In this document: in pieces, positions 23,737-35,783 of the stretch
Layout: the number at the start of each line of letters is the position of its first letter
How positions within the stretch are numbered: the stretch's first letter is position 1
Assembly (NCBI GenBank): GCA_002794735.1
Contig: NBAZ01000018.1
Location: 310,001 to 374,000, forward strand
Length of the DNA stretch: 64,000 nucleotides
Direction: 5' to 3'
Source: Pyrrhoderma lamaoense
Lineage: Eukaryota; Basidiomycota; Agaricomycetes; Hymenochaetales; Hymenochaetaceae
Program-made: the position numbers and the translations under genes
Notes under the pieces: model-generated
Told to the model about the DNA's origin: nothing
The model's input: the letters and a program-made list of their open reading frames with translations, nothing else
Database searches by the model: none

Positions 23737-26292
23737 TTACCAATAATCCAGACTCCGATACTCGACTACATTCGATTCCCCAGCTTCCCTTCTCCTTTTC
23801 CTTTCAGCATCCCATTTATCAATCCAACTTTGCATCTTTGCTCTCCCAGTAGGAGTTCCAACGTTCACTGTCGCTATTATCCGAGTCCAGTCCAAGCTCA
23901 AAGCGAAACAAGTGAGTTCTGAAAAGCTCGAATGTTCGCTATAAGGGACACCGTAATGTCGAAGTGCGGAGGATGAGTTCCGACCCAGTTGTAGGGATGT
24001 ATAGGAGAACGTTCGGGACTGAGCGGAGGCTACAATGCGAGATACGGAAGGCATTAGATCTGAACCTGCTGGTGGGGAATAAGTCCAGCCAGTGGGTCGA
24101 AATGCAACAGCAGACGTCCAGCGTCCATTCCATTTTCCCATGTAATCCTTGAAGCGATCAGATGTGACTGCGCTGAGAGGAACAACATGAACTCCAGCCT
24201 CTAACGGATTGTTTGTAAGAAGAGAGTGTAGTTCTGGATCTGCTTGACAACGAAGAATTGCTGTCTTTCGTGCATCGCAATAAACTTTGGTGTTCAAAAT
24301 CTTTGCAATAGCTAGACAAGTAAGAAAGATATTATGAGAATTATTGACAACATATTATAGCCATAATTTACCTTTGACAACTCGTTCTTTACCTATTGAA
24401 TAGGTTCCAACTACAACTAAGGTATCGCCGTCTTCCTGCTTTGATTTACCTTTATCCTCTTCTATCTTTACCCAGCCGCTTATTAACCTGTTTAATCCGC
24501 TTTTGATGCTATTTTCAGAAGCGTTGTTCGACAACTCCTTCTTTACAATCCTACTGGCTAATTCGGCACAAGCATCTATAACGAGAGGTTGTGGAGGAAA
24601 GCAGTATTTTGGATTGAGATATGTTGTATCCAGATACACAATGTCAATGTGTTTTAGATGTACAGAAGGATGGAGTACATGGCGTGGACATGCACGGAAA
24701 TCACCACAGTGAAGATAGCGGAAAATACGAGATGTTCCAACATGAGGAGACCTGTAGGTACTATCTCCTGCGTTTACTGTCTGAAGTCCCTCGAACAGAA
24801 AGAGACAAGAACCGGGGCCTATCTCTACTTTAGAAATGTTATTACTGAGTCGTTTATATGTACATACAATGATTCGCATCGATGAGCGTTACTGTCACAC
24901 CCCCAGAATCAGGAACTTCCGTAGGTATGTCCATGGGAAGTGGGCGTATCCACTTCTTATCAACGGACAACATATGCATGATCAAGTTGGCCGTAGTTTC
25001 TGAATGATAATTATAGTAAGCATTCTAACGAAGCAGATAGATATTTGAGCGTATAAGGGCATACCAGAGCAATAGATGTAACCCTCCTTCCAGCTTGATG
25101 AGAGATTTGTATAATGGTCAGAGTGCGCGTGAGTCAGGAAGTATGAAGTAACTCCCGGTATGCGACCATATCGAAACGCATCAACAGCGATAGGCATACC
25201 TGTGAGCACTTTGTAAAATGGGGCGCTTCGTCTGTCGTTCTTCGTTGGTCGAAATTTGCGATTTTCAGCAGCCTGTGCTTCCTCCCAAGCAGCTCGCTCC
25301 CGAGAAGCTTTACCTGACATAAGAACCGAGAAGGCAGTTGACGATGTTGAAGACGGGTTAGAGTTCGGTATGGGTTTTGGCGGAGGTCGATTTGAGGTAG
25401 AGGGGAATCGTAAGGAAGATATGGAGTGAACAATGCTTGATTTGGGAGTCTTCTCTGGACTCTTTCTCTCTTCCGCAGGTATATCTAGGCAATTGTTGAT
25501 ATGGCTTTGTATCTCCTGGAAAAATCCAAGACACGAAGGGGAAATATGTTAACAAACTAAGGAGCTCAACAAGTATAGGCTATACAATCAAAGACATACC
25601 TCTGAATCTGCGTCAATGAAAGCTATGTTACACACTGGACAGCTCGCTAAGCCATCGTCAGTCTCTTCTTTGCTACAACTTCCAACAATACCACTAGTTT
25701 CTCCATTTTGATATCTGACTTCCAAATATTCGAGTCTATCATCTTCTATTGTATCATCCCAGTCACTTGTATTTATCTCAGGCGGCGTTTTCCTTTCTGT
25801 TGATGATGAAGCGGGTTTCACGAAAGGTTTCGTCTTCAGAGCATTATTTACTTCTAACTGATTCAGTAAGTTTTTGCCTGAACCAAGGTCGGCGTCGAAA
25901 GGAACTATGGAAGAAGATATTTGTTCCGGTTTTCTTCGTTCCGATTTTCTTCTAGGCGTTTGAAGAATTTCAACGTCCTCCGATTCTGACTCTTCTGACT
26001 TCACGTATGCTGTATGAGGAGATAAAACACCATTCTGGTCTTCATCATCCGATTCAATCACAATTATCTCTCTATCTTCCGGCTTCGAGGTTCCCTCTTC
26101 GCCCAATTCTGCTGGCTTGTTGGGCTTGGTTAACAGTTTTTCCTTTGAACACGTCTGTCCATCTGCTTTTGCATCAATTTTCCGTCTCGCAGAGTTTCTA
26201 TCTGTGCTAGCTTTCCCGGGTGTATCTAGGAAGAACTTGAAGTCCAGGAGTGTAGTTGAAGTGGGGGCTTCTTTGCGTTTCTTAGACATCAA
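23737..26292 (-). CDS. PSO2: DNA interstrand crosslink repair nuclease PSO2/SNM1
   Basis: 5' exonuclease of the metallo-beta-lactamase/beta-CASP family that processes DNA interstrand crosslinks. The N-terminal region is disordered and acidic. A UBZ4-like zinc finger follows (CPVCNIAFIDADSE, then after an intron HINNCLD). The catalytic part has the HxHxDH signature in YFLTHAHSDHYTNL, then after introns TLIDANHCPGSCLFLFEG and LHCGDFRA, and the DRMBL region with DIVYLDTTYLNPKYCFP, VVVGTYSIGKERV and RHYGVPYSEHSSFSEL. The gene ends SLDYW-stop at 23737. All metal ligands I can place are present. Two adjacent Met codons at the start are equivalent candidates. Confidence 0.93.
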
Positions 26293-26647
26293 TAATTCAA
26301 TTTGTTGATTTAGTAGTACCTATCTTTTCTAGCCAATTCAGAAAAGAACATTATAGATTAAAGAGATGGATTGTCTGAAGAGAAGAATAGATCATGCTCA
26401 TCTGTTCATTAGTAAGGAACAAAAGAGAGACACGAATTGCACCTGACCGCGTAGCATGAGACTTTTGATTATATTACTAATGGACGTATGAAAATTTTTA
26501 TACAACTATCGCACCCCCTGTCTTTGTCTCAAATTACACGCATAAAAATGACATTTTTGAGATGTGTTTGGACATACATGCATGACCTACAGAGAATAAG
26601 GAAGAAACTGAAAGTAACAACATAAATGCGTGTACAAAAAGACCCAT
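26293..26647. other. Intergenic region between PSO2 start and RPS4 end
   Basis: 355 bp with the PSO2 promoter and the RPS4 3' flank. No gene is seen, and no strong element can be named. Confidence 0.45.
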
Positions 26648-27718
26648 CTACTCCGCGGTTGCACGCTTTCTCCTGAGGTCTCTCTCCTCAGAGATAGTGA
26701 GCTTAATACCCTTGCCCTTCGGCAATGATACCCATGATTTAGTACCCTCACCAATAACAAAAATGTTGGTAATACTAGATTTAGGATTTAATAATAATAT
26801 TAGTAAATGCGCATCCATTCTGTATGAGTACGTACCGAGTAACGAAAGTACGGTCAAGAGCATCGCGAATGTGTACCATATCAATACCTCCATCGTGTCT
26901 CTCACGGTGAGTGATGATACCAGCACGACCCATGTTACGACCACCAGTGACCATAACCATGTTACCAGTGTCGAACTTGATAAAGTCGGCAATTTTTCCT
27001 GACTCAAGGTCAAATTTAATGGTGTCGTTGACCTTGATGAGTGGGTCTGGGTAACGGATGGTACGGCCATCGTGGGTGATGATATGTGGAACACCCTTAG
27101 CACCGACAGCAACTTTGCGTACTTTGCATAGCTTGTAAGTTGCCTCTTCTGGGGTGATACGGTGGATAGCAAAGCGTCCCTTGACATCATACAGAAGTCG
27201 GAAGTGCTCATTCGATTTTTCAATTGAGATAACATCCATGAATCCAGCAGGGAAAGTCTCATCAGTTCGTACTTTGTTGTCGACACGGATAAGACGTTGC
27301 TTGACAATAGAGGTGACTTCTTTGCCAGTCAAAGCATATTTAAGGCGGTTACGGAGGAAGATAGTGAGCGGAAGTGATTCGCGCAATTTGTGAGGACCAG
27401 GAGAAGGACGGGGGCCTGATGAAGATTGAGTAAACCGATTGTAATGAAAAAGAAATAACACTGGTACACACATAAGTACCGCTAAGCTTGTCCAACATCC
27501 AGGAGGAGGGTGCGGCAAGCCGCTTCAAGTGTTTTTTGGGTCCTCGGGCCTAATTTAAGAGCGAAAAGCCATCTGTTAGCATCTAACTGAGAATTAACGC
27601 TAGAAACTGTCTTTGCTGCAGTCCTTGCACTTGATAGATATCACCAGCATATTTCCATGCTGGAGATCATATCTGCAATTCCCGACAGCCTGACAATCCA
27701 AATACGAGAACTCACCAT
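26648..27718 (-). CDS. RPS4: 40S ribosomal protein eS4
   Basis: Structural protein of the small ribosomal subunit. The first exon consists only of the ATG (27718-27716) followed directly by gtgag. The 166-bp intron 1 ends at 27550, and the next exon reads [25 protein letters not shown] second intron then leads to [17 protein letters not shown]. The rest is the standard eS4 sequence, with [76 protein letters not shown] and [14 protein letters not shown]. An intron near 26770-26835 precedes SNIFVIGEG and the C-terminus ([11 protein letters not shown]). Its frame is intact throughout, unlike several neighbours. High expression is expected. Confidence 0.95.
27644..27663 (-). other. Perfect hairpin inside RPS4 intron 1
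   Basis: The sense (minus) strand reads CCAGCAT GGAAAT ATGCTGG, a 7-bp perfect stem with a 6-nt loop in the middle of the first intron of RPS4. No C/D box motifs flank it, so a snoRNA is not supported. A role in splicing control is possible but unproven. Confidence 0.5.
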
Positions 27719-28695
27719 GGTGGGCTAGTTTGACGAGGTCTTGACTGCAAAGATAAAAAAAGACGAATCAGTATCTTGCTACTAAGAATATGACCTGCCG
27801 CTACTCTGGTGTCATCCTGTAGTAATCCATCCATCCATCGTCCTGTACTCCATCCACTAAGCATAATACATGACAGGAGTTGTCAAAAAGCATCATAAAG
27901 ACTATCCAGAGCAGCAGACTTTAATTTCAGTGGCATGTACTTACAGATTCTGTGCGGAATGCGTCGCGAGACGGTGTAGAGACACTTTCAATGAGGGCTT
28001 CGAGGATACTAATCAAAAAAGGAAATCGCTTCTCGCGCTTACCACATAAGTAAGGATCGGAGCTAAAGCACAATTTTCCTACTTCATCTTTCTCATCCAC
28101 CTTTTCGATAATATAACTTATTCATTCAAGTTCAATGTATTAGTTCTTTTGCATACGTTATTCTCTCTGGCCTATTTCTGCCCGAACAGATAGCTTATAT
28201 CAACTCTGTATTCGGTTCTGGTGATGGCCTAAAGCAACCCCATCCGTCTCATGCAGAGTCAATCGCGTGTACGGAAGGTGATTGAGAAGTTCTCGGGCTG
28301 CTTTTCACAGTCTGCGTATGGTTTATGATTCACCTCATATTTATCTTGATAAAAATGTACTATGTTTACACATTAAAATCTCATCTAAAATATAGGAATT
28401 TTGCGACCTTATCCGTACAACATAAATCGCAACTTTCGTCGTCGTTGAAAATTTGTATCTGCTCTTTCTCCTTGAGAAAACCGAAAGGTAACATGTTAGA
28501 GGACTGAAGTCGACACTGCAACACATGGACTATGAATTCTACACCATGTTTTTTCCTATTGGCTCTGTGTAATAATGTGGTAATGGTTTAATATCCCACT
28601 TGTAAACCCCTGACACGGTAGGAACGAACAATTTATATGTTGCTTTCCCGCGGCGAAAGTGTGATACCATCGTTATGAGCTTCTTGGAAAGTTTT
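27719..28695. promoter_or_regulatory. RPS4 promoter region and 3' flank of metallophosphoesterase
   Basis: Nearly 1 kb with no supported gene. It should contain the RPS4 5' UTR and promoter on the minus strand. Only short open frames occur. I could not identify specific ribosomal-protein promoter motifs. Confidence 0.4.
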
Positions 28696-29720
28696 CTATA
28701 TCTTAAGTTGTATAGGTTCTCGAGCTATACTTTTTCCAGGGTTTGAAAAGTCTTCAATAGCAGCATTTACTATGACAGTATGACCTACTCCCCATTTTTG
28801 TCCCCAGAATCGGAGGAGATCCTAGTAAATGAAGATTTCTCTGCATTCCATGTGACTCTTTGTACTCCATAAGACTCGTGAATGTGACCACACACAACAA
28901 GACGTGGTTGTACTTTCCAGAGTCGATATAATAATCCTGGGCAGCCGTAGTCCTTCCCGTCTCGGATATGAAGTGGTGGCCCATGAGAAACTACAATATC
29001 CGCGTCGTCTGGCATCTTACTCCAAGTCCGATCTCCTTCGACGTTTTCAACTGGAATTGCATTATATTTGAACGCTGGAGCATAACCCGGTTCACTATAC
29101 TTAGGTGTTCCCGGATTTCCGTAGATCTTTAATGCACGTCCATGAACTTTGACGATGACAGATTTGTTTTGAAGGTAAGTAAGCATAGGATAATCAGTTC
29201 GATATTGAATCTGCTTTTCAGGAGAAGTGAGAACACGGTCATGATTTCCACCAATCCAGATCTTGTATTTGAAACCTTTCTGAGCATTCAGCCAATCCAA
29301 GGCTTTTACCATCTCTTCATGAGTACCGTTTTGAGTTAGATCTCCACTGTGGATGAGAATATCTCCTTGAGGGAGAGGATCCATCTTACTCTGCAAATTG
29401 TGTGTATCGGAGATAGCAACAATCCTGACAGGAATTAATGAATGTATCTTTCTAACCTTGGGGTTAACGGGAGCCTGATTGATGGTTTTAGGTGAATTTG
29501 AAGTAAAGGAAACTCTCCTAGATCGTTGGTTCCTTTGACCTTCTCTAGATTTTTGGCTTCCTTGAGCTTCAATACTACTAGTAACAGTCTGTATGTGCTC
29601 TAGAAGGTTTGGCCGGTGTGAATGCTGAACATGATGTTGAGGGCTCAATGTGTGTTTTGAAACCTTTGAGGAGGCAGCTTTAATCGTTGAGCTAGCTTTG
29701 GGTAATAAGGGAACGGACAT
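28696..29720 (-). CDS. Calcineurin-like metallophosphoesterase, MPPED1/2-like
   Basis: Predicted metallophosphodiesterase. After a basic, disordered N-terminus of about 95 residues the core has all five metal motifs in order: VRIVAISDTHN, ILIHSGDLT, IGGNHDRVL, ADIVVSHGPPLHIRDG and VVCGHIHESYG. The open frame stops at 28785, but one additional A in the A5 run (28795-28799, T on the + strand) restores WGVGHTVIVNAAIEDFSN and a C-terminus, AREPIQLKI-stop, at 28696. That terminus is what the family has (VNAA followed by a PI motif). The true gene therefore probably ends at 28696 and the sequence lacks one base. It has no introns apart from this break. The physiological substrate is unknown; relatives hydrolyse cyclic nucleotides weakly. 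Confidence 0.88.
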
Positions 29721-31751
29721 TCAGTTGTCTTTGATGTTTCTACTCAAAATCTACTCAAAAGTCACTGATCCCAGCATAAATAGGATCAGCTTTGCTTTAG
29801 CGGGTGCATCCTATTCGTATAGAATGTCGGCCGGCCGGCGAGATAGATTACATACAATATGGAAATTCTATCAGTAATTATGCATATATCCACATAAAAT
29901 GTCTTTTTTTAATGGTGCACGTCTAAGCAATGAACACTAGGATGTGATTTCATCCGCAAAACAAAGTTGTTCTGGAAGGAGGCATATGCTTTATTTTTAG
30001 ATGACGTGACGTGACATCACTCACGGGTTATGCCATCCTCATATTCTAGGCACGGACACAAAACGGCAGTACTAAAGCCTCGTATTTATAGGAGTATTGG
30101 TAAATCTGGAAAAATGAAAGAAGCACTTGCCAGCTAGAGAAGAGAAGCCTAAGTCCATCTGATCAACGGAGTTTTTATCCAATATAGTAAGAACAAGCAT
30201 AGATGCCTAATTCAGTTTCTTTAAGCATAATGGTACTTGCCGCATAGTTTTTCTGAAATATCGTTTGGTCAGTTGTCTGTTTTAGAGAGTCATGAGTACC
30301 GATACAGCTATAAATGCATACATAATCGACTACAACTTCTATCAATTATACCTCTGTGACCGTCTTCTAGATGCAAATATATGTATGGGCATATCACAGG
30401 ATATCAAGATGCTCTTTCCAAATTTGGTACCCGCCTCCTGCATACAGGAGAGCGTGCTGTAGTACTTGGGCTATTGTTCCCATAATAGGGCTGAAAGGAG
30501 GCCATAACTAGGCTTCTTATTCAAGTCAGTTAGATTAAATGATGCAACATTCCTGAAGAGTTGTGATAAGACAGAGTTACATACACAAAACTCAGGGAGA
30601 AGATGGGAAGGCAGGAGTATCAATTGAAATCTGACATTGTTTGAACTCATGGAATGACCGACTGTGAGCGGATATTCCTAAGTTAAGTGCTATTGTCAAT
30701 TTATACGATTATTATATATACTAATTCACCTTACAAACTGAGCCTTAAATTGTTAGTGAAAAAAAGGGTAACTTCTCAGACTTTGCGTCTCACTTGAGGT
30801 TATTGATACAAAAGCTGAACTTGGCTTTTCTGTTTTAAAGTCTTTTTCTTTCAAGAGCCCACTACATCGTAAACTTCAAATTCAATAGACAGTCGTCTAT
30901 GAACCCACATGGACTTTGATATTTATTGGGATACTCAGATATACATGACACGAAATATAAAAAACAGCATAGTAGGAAGCTGATTATATGTAAGTATGAG
31001 AGATGGGAAAAGAAGAAGAGTATTCCTTACTGTTGTAGCAGAATTGAGAATAAGTCCGAATTTTAAGTCGCATTTAAACTTCGAGCTGACTTCTAGATGA
31101 TCATCATAGCAGCCTCTAAGGACAACATTCGATCTCTCGGTGCATGTGAATGACTCTGAAAATTAGCCTGAAAATTAGCCTGAGAAAACAGCCGAATCGT
31201 CAATGGTTTCCTGAGTAACGAAATCTTGCGAATCATATAATCAATGATATCCTGTGAAACTTTTTCGATTTTCCAATGAAAAGAATAGATGATTGGTGGA
31301 TCAGCTGGTAGATGGGCAAGGGAAAGCCGTCAATGGTAGCATAATTGTACCTACTTGTACTAGCGCTTGGTAACGATCTACAATCTTCGAGGCCAGTTTT
31401 AGCCCTTCAGGGTTGCTACAATGTATCCACGACTCCGAGAATATTATTATCAAAAACGTGATCTAAAAAAAGTTATCAGTAAGATCCGATGCTAATTGAT
31501 GAAGATAGAAGGGAAAAAAAGGCTAGAGGTTCGCGGACAACTATTTCCTTTTGGACTTGAGTAGGGCTCAAAAAAAGGCTATAATATACGAGAAGGGGGT
31601 TGTCATAGGCAAAATTGAATTTACGTAGTAACGTGACAGTCACAGAAATAAATGCACATGCTTTATATGGAAAGCAGATACCTTATTTAGGCAGGTTAAT
31701 TAATGAGGGCGTGATTACAGGGCGGTTCGGCGTGAGGGGGATAAGAATTCG
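29721..31751. other. 2-kb gene-free region
   Basis: No open frame of note on either strand, and no RNA gene I can recognise. It lies between the divergent metallophosphoesterase and PAK kinase starts, so it should contain both promoters. A repeated TGACGTG element lies at 30002-30018. A GGCCGGCC palindrome lies at about 29830-29837. A direct repeat of about 13 bp (aaaattagcctga) lies at 31157-31183. The length is unusual for this compact region. Confidence 0.5.
30002..30018. promoter_or_regulatory. Tandem TGACGTG / CRE-like element
   Basis: The sequence reads TGACGTGACGTGACATC: two overlapping TGACGTG units plus a TGACATCA half-variant. TGACGT is the core bound by bZIP ATF/CREB factors, and TGACGTG also resembles the unfolded-protein-response element. 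It lies about 280 bp upstream of the metallophosphoesterase start. Function is inferred from motif only. Confidence 0.4.
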
Positions 31752-34481
31752 ATGAGCACGTCGACGACCACCTCGAGCACGACGAAGAGTCCAAGGAAGG
31801 TCACAGTCGAGTACATTCGCCCGAGTCGCCGCTCGCTTCAAGAATACGCCGATTTCTTTTCAGACGAGAACATCCAAACAGCAGCGGCGCTCAGCTACCA
31901 ACCTGACCTACTTGCAGAAGCGACCATCAATAGCTCAAAAAGCCAGTCTCAACGTACGTTCCTTTCCCACCTCCACTTTCTCATCGATTGACCACTTCCT
32001 TCACTCCAATACTATTTCTCATCTCAGAGAGACCAGTCTCTTTCACTCCAACTCCTCTACATCGCGCAAAGACTCCACCCCCGCTTGCACACTCTGAGCT
32101 AGCTCATTCTTCAACATCTTCCTCCTCAACATCCTCTCCTTCCCAGAGTCGCAAAGAGCGAGTTAGAGCTAGTCTCCAGAAATCTCCTCGCCAAGTGCAG
32201 AAGTATCAACAACGTAATTATAATTCTAGTGTCCGTTCTCCGTCTCCTACTGCAGAGCACAGAGACCCATTCTCGAGTGAATACACCTCCTACAACAATA
32301 GTCTCATCTCATCTCAAACAACATCTAGTAGTATGGCAGCCGCAACCTCACCCCCTCCTCGGCCCTCGCGTCAGAATACAGCAAATTTGAATGACATCTT
32401 TGCTGCTCAGACCCTCGGAGACCGTGACCGTGAAAGGGATCGCCAACGACGCCAATCGCTCCCGAGCTCAACGTCACAACCGGATCCGTACTACTCAAGT
32501 GACCCCGCACCGGTTTCTCCTCCTGGTCAAGTTGACATCGCGCCAGAGCACCAGTTCCCGGCTCGTTCAAGGTCTGCTTCCAAGTCCGGACCTTCTGGTA
32601 ATTCTGGTACTGGGACGACAAAGAAAGCGCATCTATTGAGTTTTATGAGTTTTATGAGTAGCTCAAAACGACCGGAAATTAGTACTCCGTATGATCCTGT
32701 CCACCTTACCCATGTTGGCTTTAATGCAAACACGGGAGAGTTTACCGGTCTACCTCGCGAATGGCAGCAGCTACTTCAGGACTCGGGCATTTCACGCCAG
32801 GACCAAGAAAAAAATCCACAGGCGGTCATGGAGATTGTTAAGTTCTACCAAGAAGGCCGTGCGGATGATGGTTCCGCAGTTTGGGAGAAGATGGGTGGAA
32901 TAAAGCCAACAGCTGTTACGTCTTCGTCTTCTTCATTTACTGCTGAGTATGCTTCACCACGTGCTGCACCTGCACCTCCTAAGAAGCCCACTACATCTGC
33001 GCCTCAGTCTTATCGTGCTCCGCCTCCGCCTCCGTCTTCAGGATCAAGCACAAGCGGATTGGATAGAACAACGTCCACGCGCTTACCAAGTAAATCTCCC
33101 TCAGCTCCAGGCAGTGTAAGCAGGTCAAATACTACTGGTGGCCCTCGCCGATCACCCATTCCACAACAGCAGGCTTCACAGCAGCCACCATCTACAGCTC
33201 CGTACAATACGTCACCATCTTCTACACCTAAGATGGCTCCTATGAGTCCCAAAGTCACACCAATCAGTCCATCTCGTGCTCCACCCCCACCTCCCTCATC
33301 CGGAGGTTCAGCCCCGGCTGTATATCACCCGAAGATGGCGCAGCCTGGATCCGGTACTCCAACACCTCGCCGGCGGGAGAAGAAGGACAAGGATAAGGCG
33401 AAGGATGAGGATGTTGTGCGGCGGCTGCAGCAGATATGTACGGACGCAGATCCTACCAAGCTGTATCGCAATTTAGTGCGGATCGGACAGGGTGCCTCTG
33501 GAGGTGTTTATACTGCATATCAAGTTGGCACGAACTTGAGTGTAGCAATTAAGCAGATGGATTTAGAGAAGCAACCGAAGAAAGATTTGATTATCAATGA
33601 GATTTTAGTCATGCGGTCTTCACGCCATCCAAATATTGTGAACTACATCGATTCATTCCTTCATAAGAATGAGCTATGGGTGGTTATGGAATATATGGAG
33701 GGAGGATCGCTTACCGACGTGGTCACTGCTAATCTAATGACAGAGGGCCAGATCGCTGCTGTTTCTAGAGAAACTTGTCAGGGTCTAGAGCATCTTCATC
33801 GTCACGGGGTTATTCATCGTGATATAAAATCGGACAATGTTCTTCTCAGCCTTACGGGCGATATTAAACTGAGTAGGTGTTTAATCAATCTGTACCCCAC
33901 TGTGATTTTCATAATTTATGTTTCATAGCCGACTTTGGTTTCTGCGCACAAATATCAGATCCTGCCCATGCTAAGCGAACGACAATGGTCGGTACACCGT
34001 ATTGGATGGCTCCGGAGGTAGTTACACGTAAAGAATATGGGCCAAAGGTCGACATCTGGTCACTTGGAATCATGGCTATAGGTAAGCAAATTTTTATATG
34101 GGTTTTTATCCCACAAGTGTGTTCCTTATCAACTAATTCATGTCTGATAGAAATGGTTGAGGGAGAGCCACCTTATTTGAATCAGAACCCTCTTAAAGCT
34201 CTATATCTTATCGCAACTAATGGAACACCGACAATTGCTAATCCAGAATCATTATCCTCAACTTTCCGTGATTACCTTGCTCGTACACTTGAAGTTGATG
34301 CTGAAAAGAGGCCTGATGCAGCGCAACTTTTACAGGTTTGTCTTCTCATGATTTGAACAATTCAGGAGACGTGCTGATACTATTTTAATCAATTTAGCAT
34401 CCTTTCTTCAAACTTTCTGAACCTCTTCGCACATTGACGCCCCTCATCAAAGCTGCTCGTGAGCTTGCTAAATCGAAGTAA
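31752..34481 (+). CDS. STE20: Ste20/PAK-family protein kinase with CRIB domain
   Basis: p21-activated Ser/Thr kinase controlled by Cdc42/Rac and feeding MAPK and polarity pathways. There are five exons, with introns at 31954-32027, 33873-33928, 34082-34150 and 34336-34397. The N-terminus is Ser-rich and disordered. The CRIB/p21-binding domain reads [16 protein letters not shown], then [14 protein letters not shown]. Next comes a Pro-rich linker with PPPPP runs (possible SH3 ligands). The kinase domain has [37 protein letters not shown] (across an intron), [35 protein letters not shown] and a final HPFFK motif. It ends [12 protein letters not shown]. No PH domain precedes the CRIB, which favours Ste20 over Cla4. 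All catalytic residues are present. Confidence 0.95.
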
Positions 34482-35783
34482 GCTTTTGTGTCCAAGGAGT
34501 CTATTGAAGCCTACACTTCAGCCAATTATACTCTTCACGCGTCATGATTGGGTGTAACATGTATGGAGTAGATTTTACAAAGGAGATAAAATTTCAGAAA
34601 ATGACACATGCGTGTACAACTTGTGAACTATAACCTTTACTTTCCTTTGGATATTTTCAGCATCACATCAAGGTGACTAGTGTACTGTCATAAGGGAAAC
34701 AAACCTCATTTAATCGTTGCGAACGTCGTTGGAGACTGGTATATTGTGATGTACGAACTTGGCTATAGATCTGCTTTCGTTTGGCTTTGTTGCAAATTGA
34801 AGGGATAGAGTATGGGTTGTCAACCGTCCGGGATTTTATGCTGCCTTTTTATCTCTTTTCTTTCTTTCTTTTTTTGATTGGACAATACTTACCAACTTAG
34901 TCTTAGCTTTTGTCCGTGATTGATACAGATAAATCTTAGTCCCTAGGAGGTCTTTTACGATCTCCAGTTTCCAAATTTTCTTTCTTTGATAACATGACTT
35001 CCAGTGTGTCTTCCCCTATCCCACTTGTACCTTCAGTCCGTTATATGGCAAGTTTTGTTGCTACGAATCCGCCCTTAGTCGTGCATAAGAAGTTAAAAGA
35101 CAACTTGTAAAAGTCTATTGTGCTCCCATTCTCTTGGCCTATCTGTCCCTGTTTTCATTAATTTTCAAAAGAAATAAGTTTGCTCTACAATGTAACTCTG
35201 ATTTCCTTTCCTTTTTTATTTTTGATAATGCTATAAAACTATTTTGAACTCATTTTTTTCCTATTATGACCCCTCTTGTCCCCTCCCCTCGGTCTGTTTC
35301 TCCCTCTTAGGACATATGGTCCCGTCTTATATACGTTCACTACTTTCTAGTGATTATTTTGTGAACTGATTATTGAATTTAAGTTCTTGTTCTGTTATAT
35401 ATATTATTTTTGCTCTTGTGTCATTCTCTTTATCCTTGGTTTAATACTGCATAAGAGCACCAGACAGAAACTTGATGCTCATACCAACTATTATCGACTC
35501 AAGGCAACCATTCTATCTAGAGTGTGATGGCGGCATCGTACAAGTCTTGGATCGCAACCGGACGGCATACTTCGTTGCTTTGTTAAGACAAATGTAGATA
35601 TATCAGATACATGTAGCATTACAGTACTTAATACATATTAGATCATGTGAATCCAAAGGTGTTTTTTTATACAAAGGTGGAAGAACGGGAGTTTTGGATA
35701 AGGTACAGGTAGCATTGCTATCTTGAAGTAAGTATGTGGTTTACAATTGTCCAGTTTTTTTTTTCACGATTGTTAGAAGAAAC
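34482..35783. terminator. Long convergent 3' intergenic region, pyrimidine-rich
   Basis: 1.3 kb between the stops of the PAK kinase (+) and TEL1 (-). No coding signal is present. The + strand is rich in T and CT tracts (for example 34853-34876 and 35200-35280), as expected of a fungal 3' UTR or a noncoding transcript. Nothing more specific can be supported. Confidence 0.4.

Noticed and set aside
27550..27715. Possible snoRNA in RPS4 intron 1
   Set aside because: Ribosomal protein introns often host snoRNAs, but no convincing C/D or H/ACA boxes are present; only a simple hairpin is seen.
28020..28070. U2 snRNA-like start (atcgcttctcg)
   Set aside because: The match stops after about 11 bases; the following conserved U2 sequence is absent.
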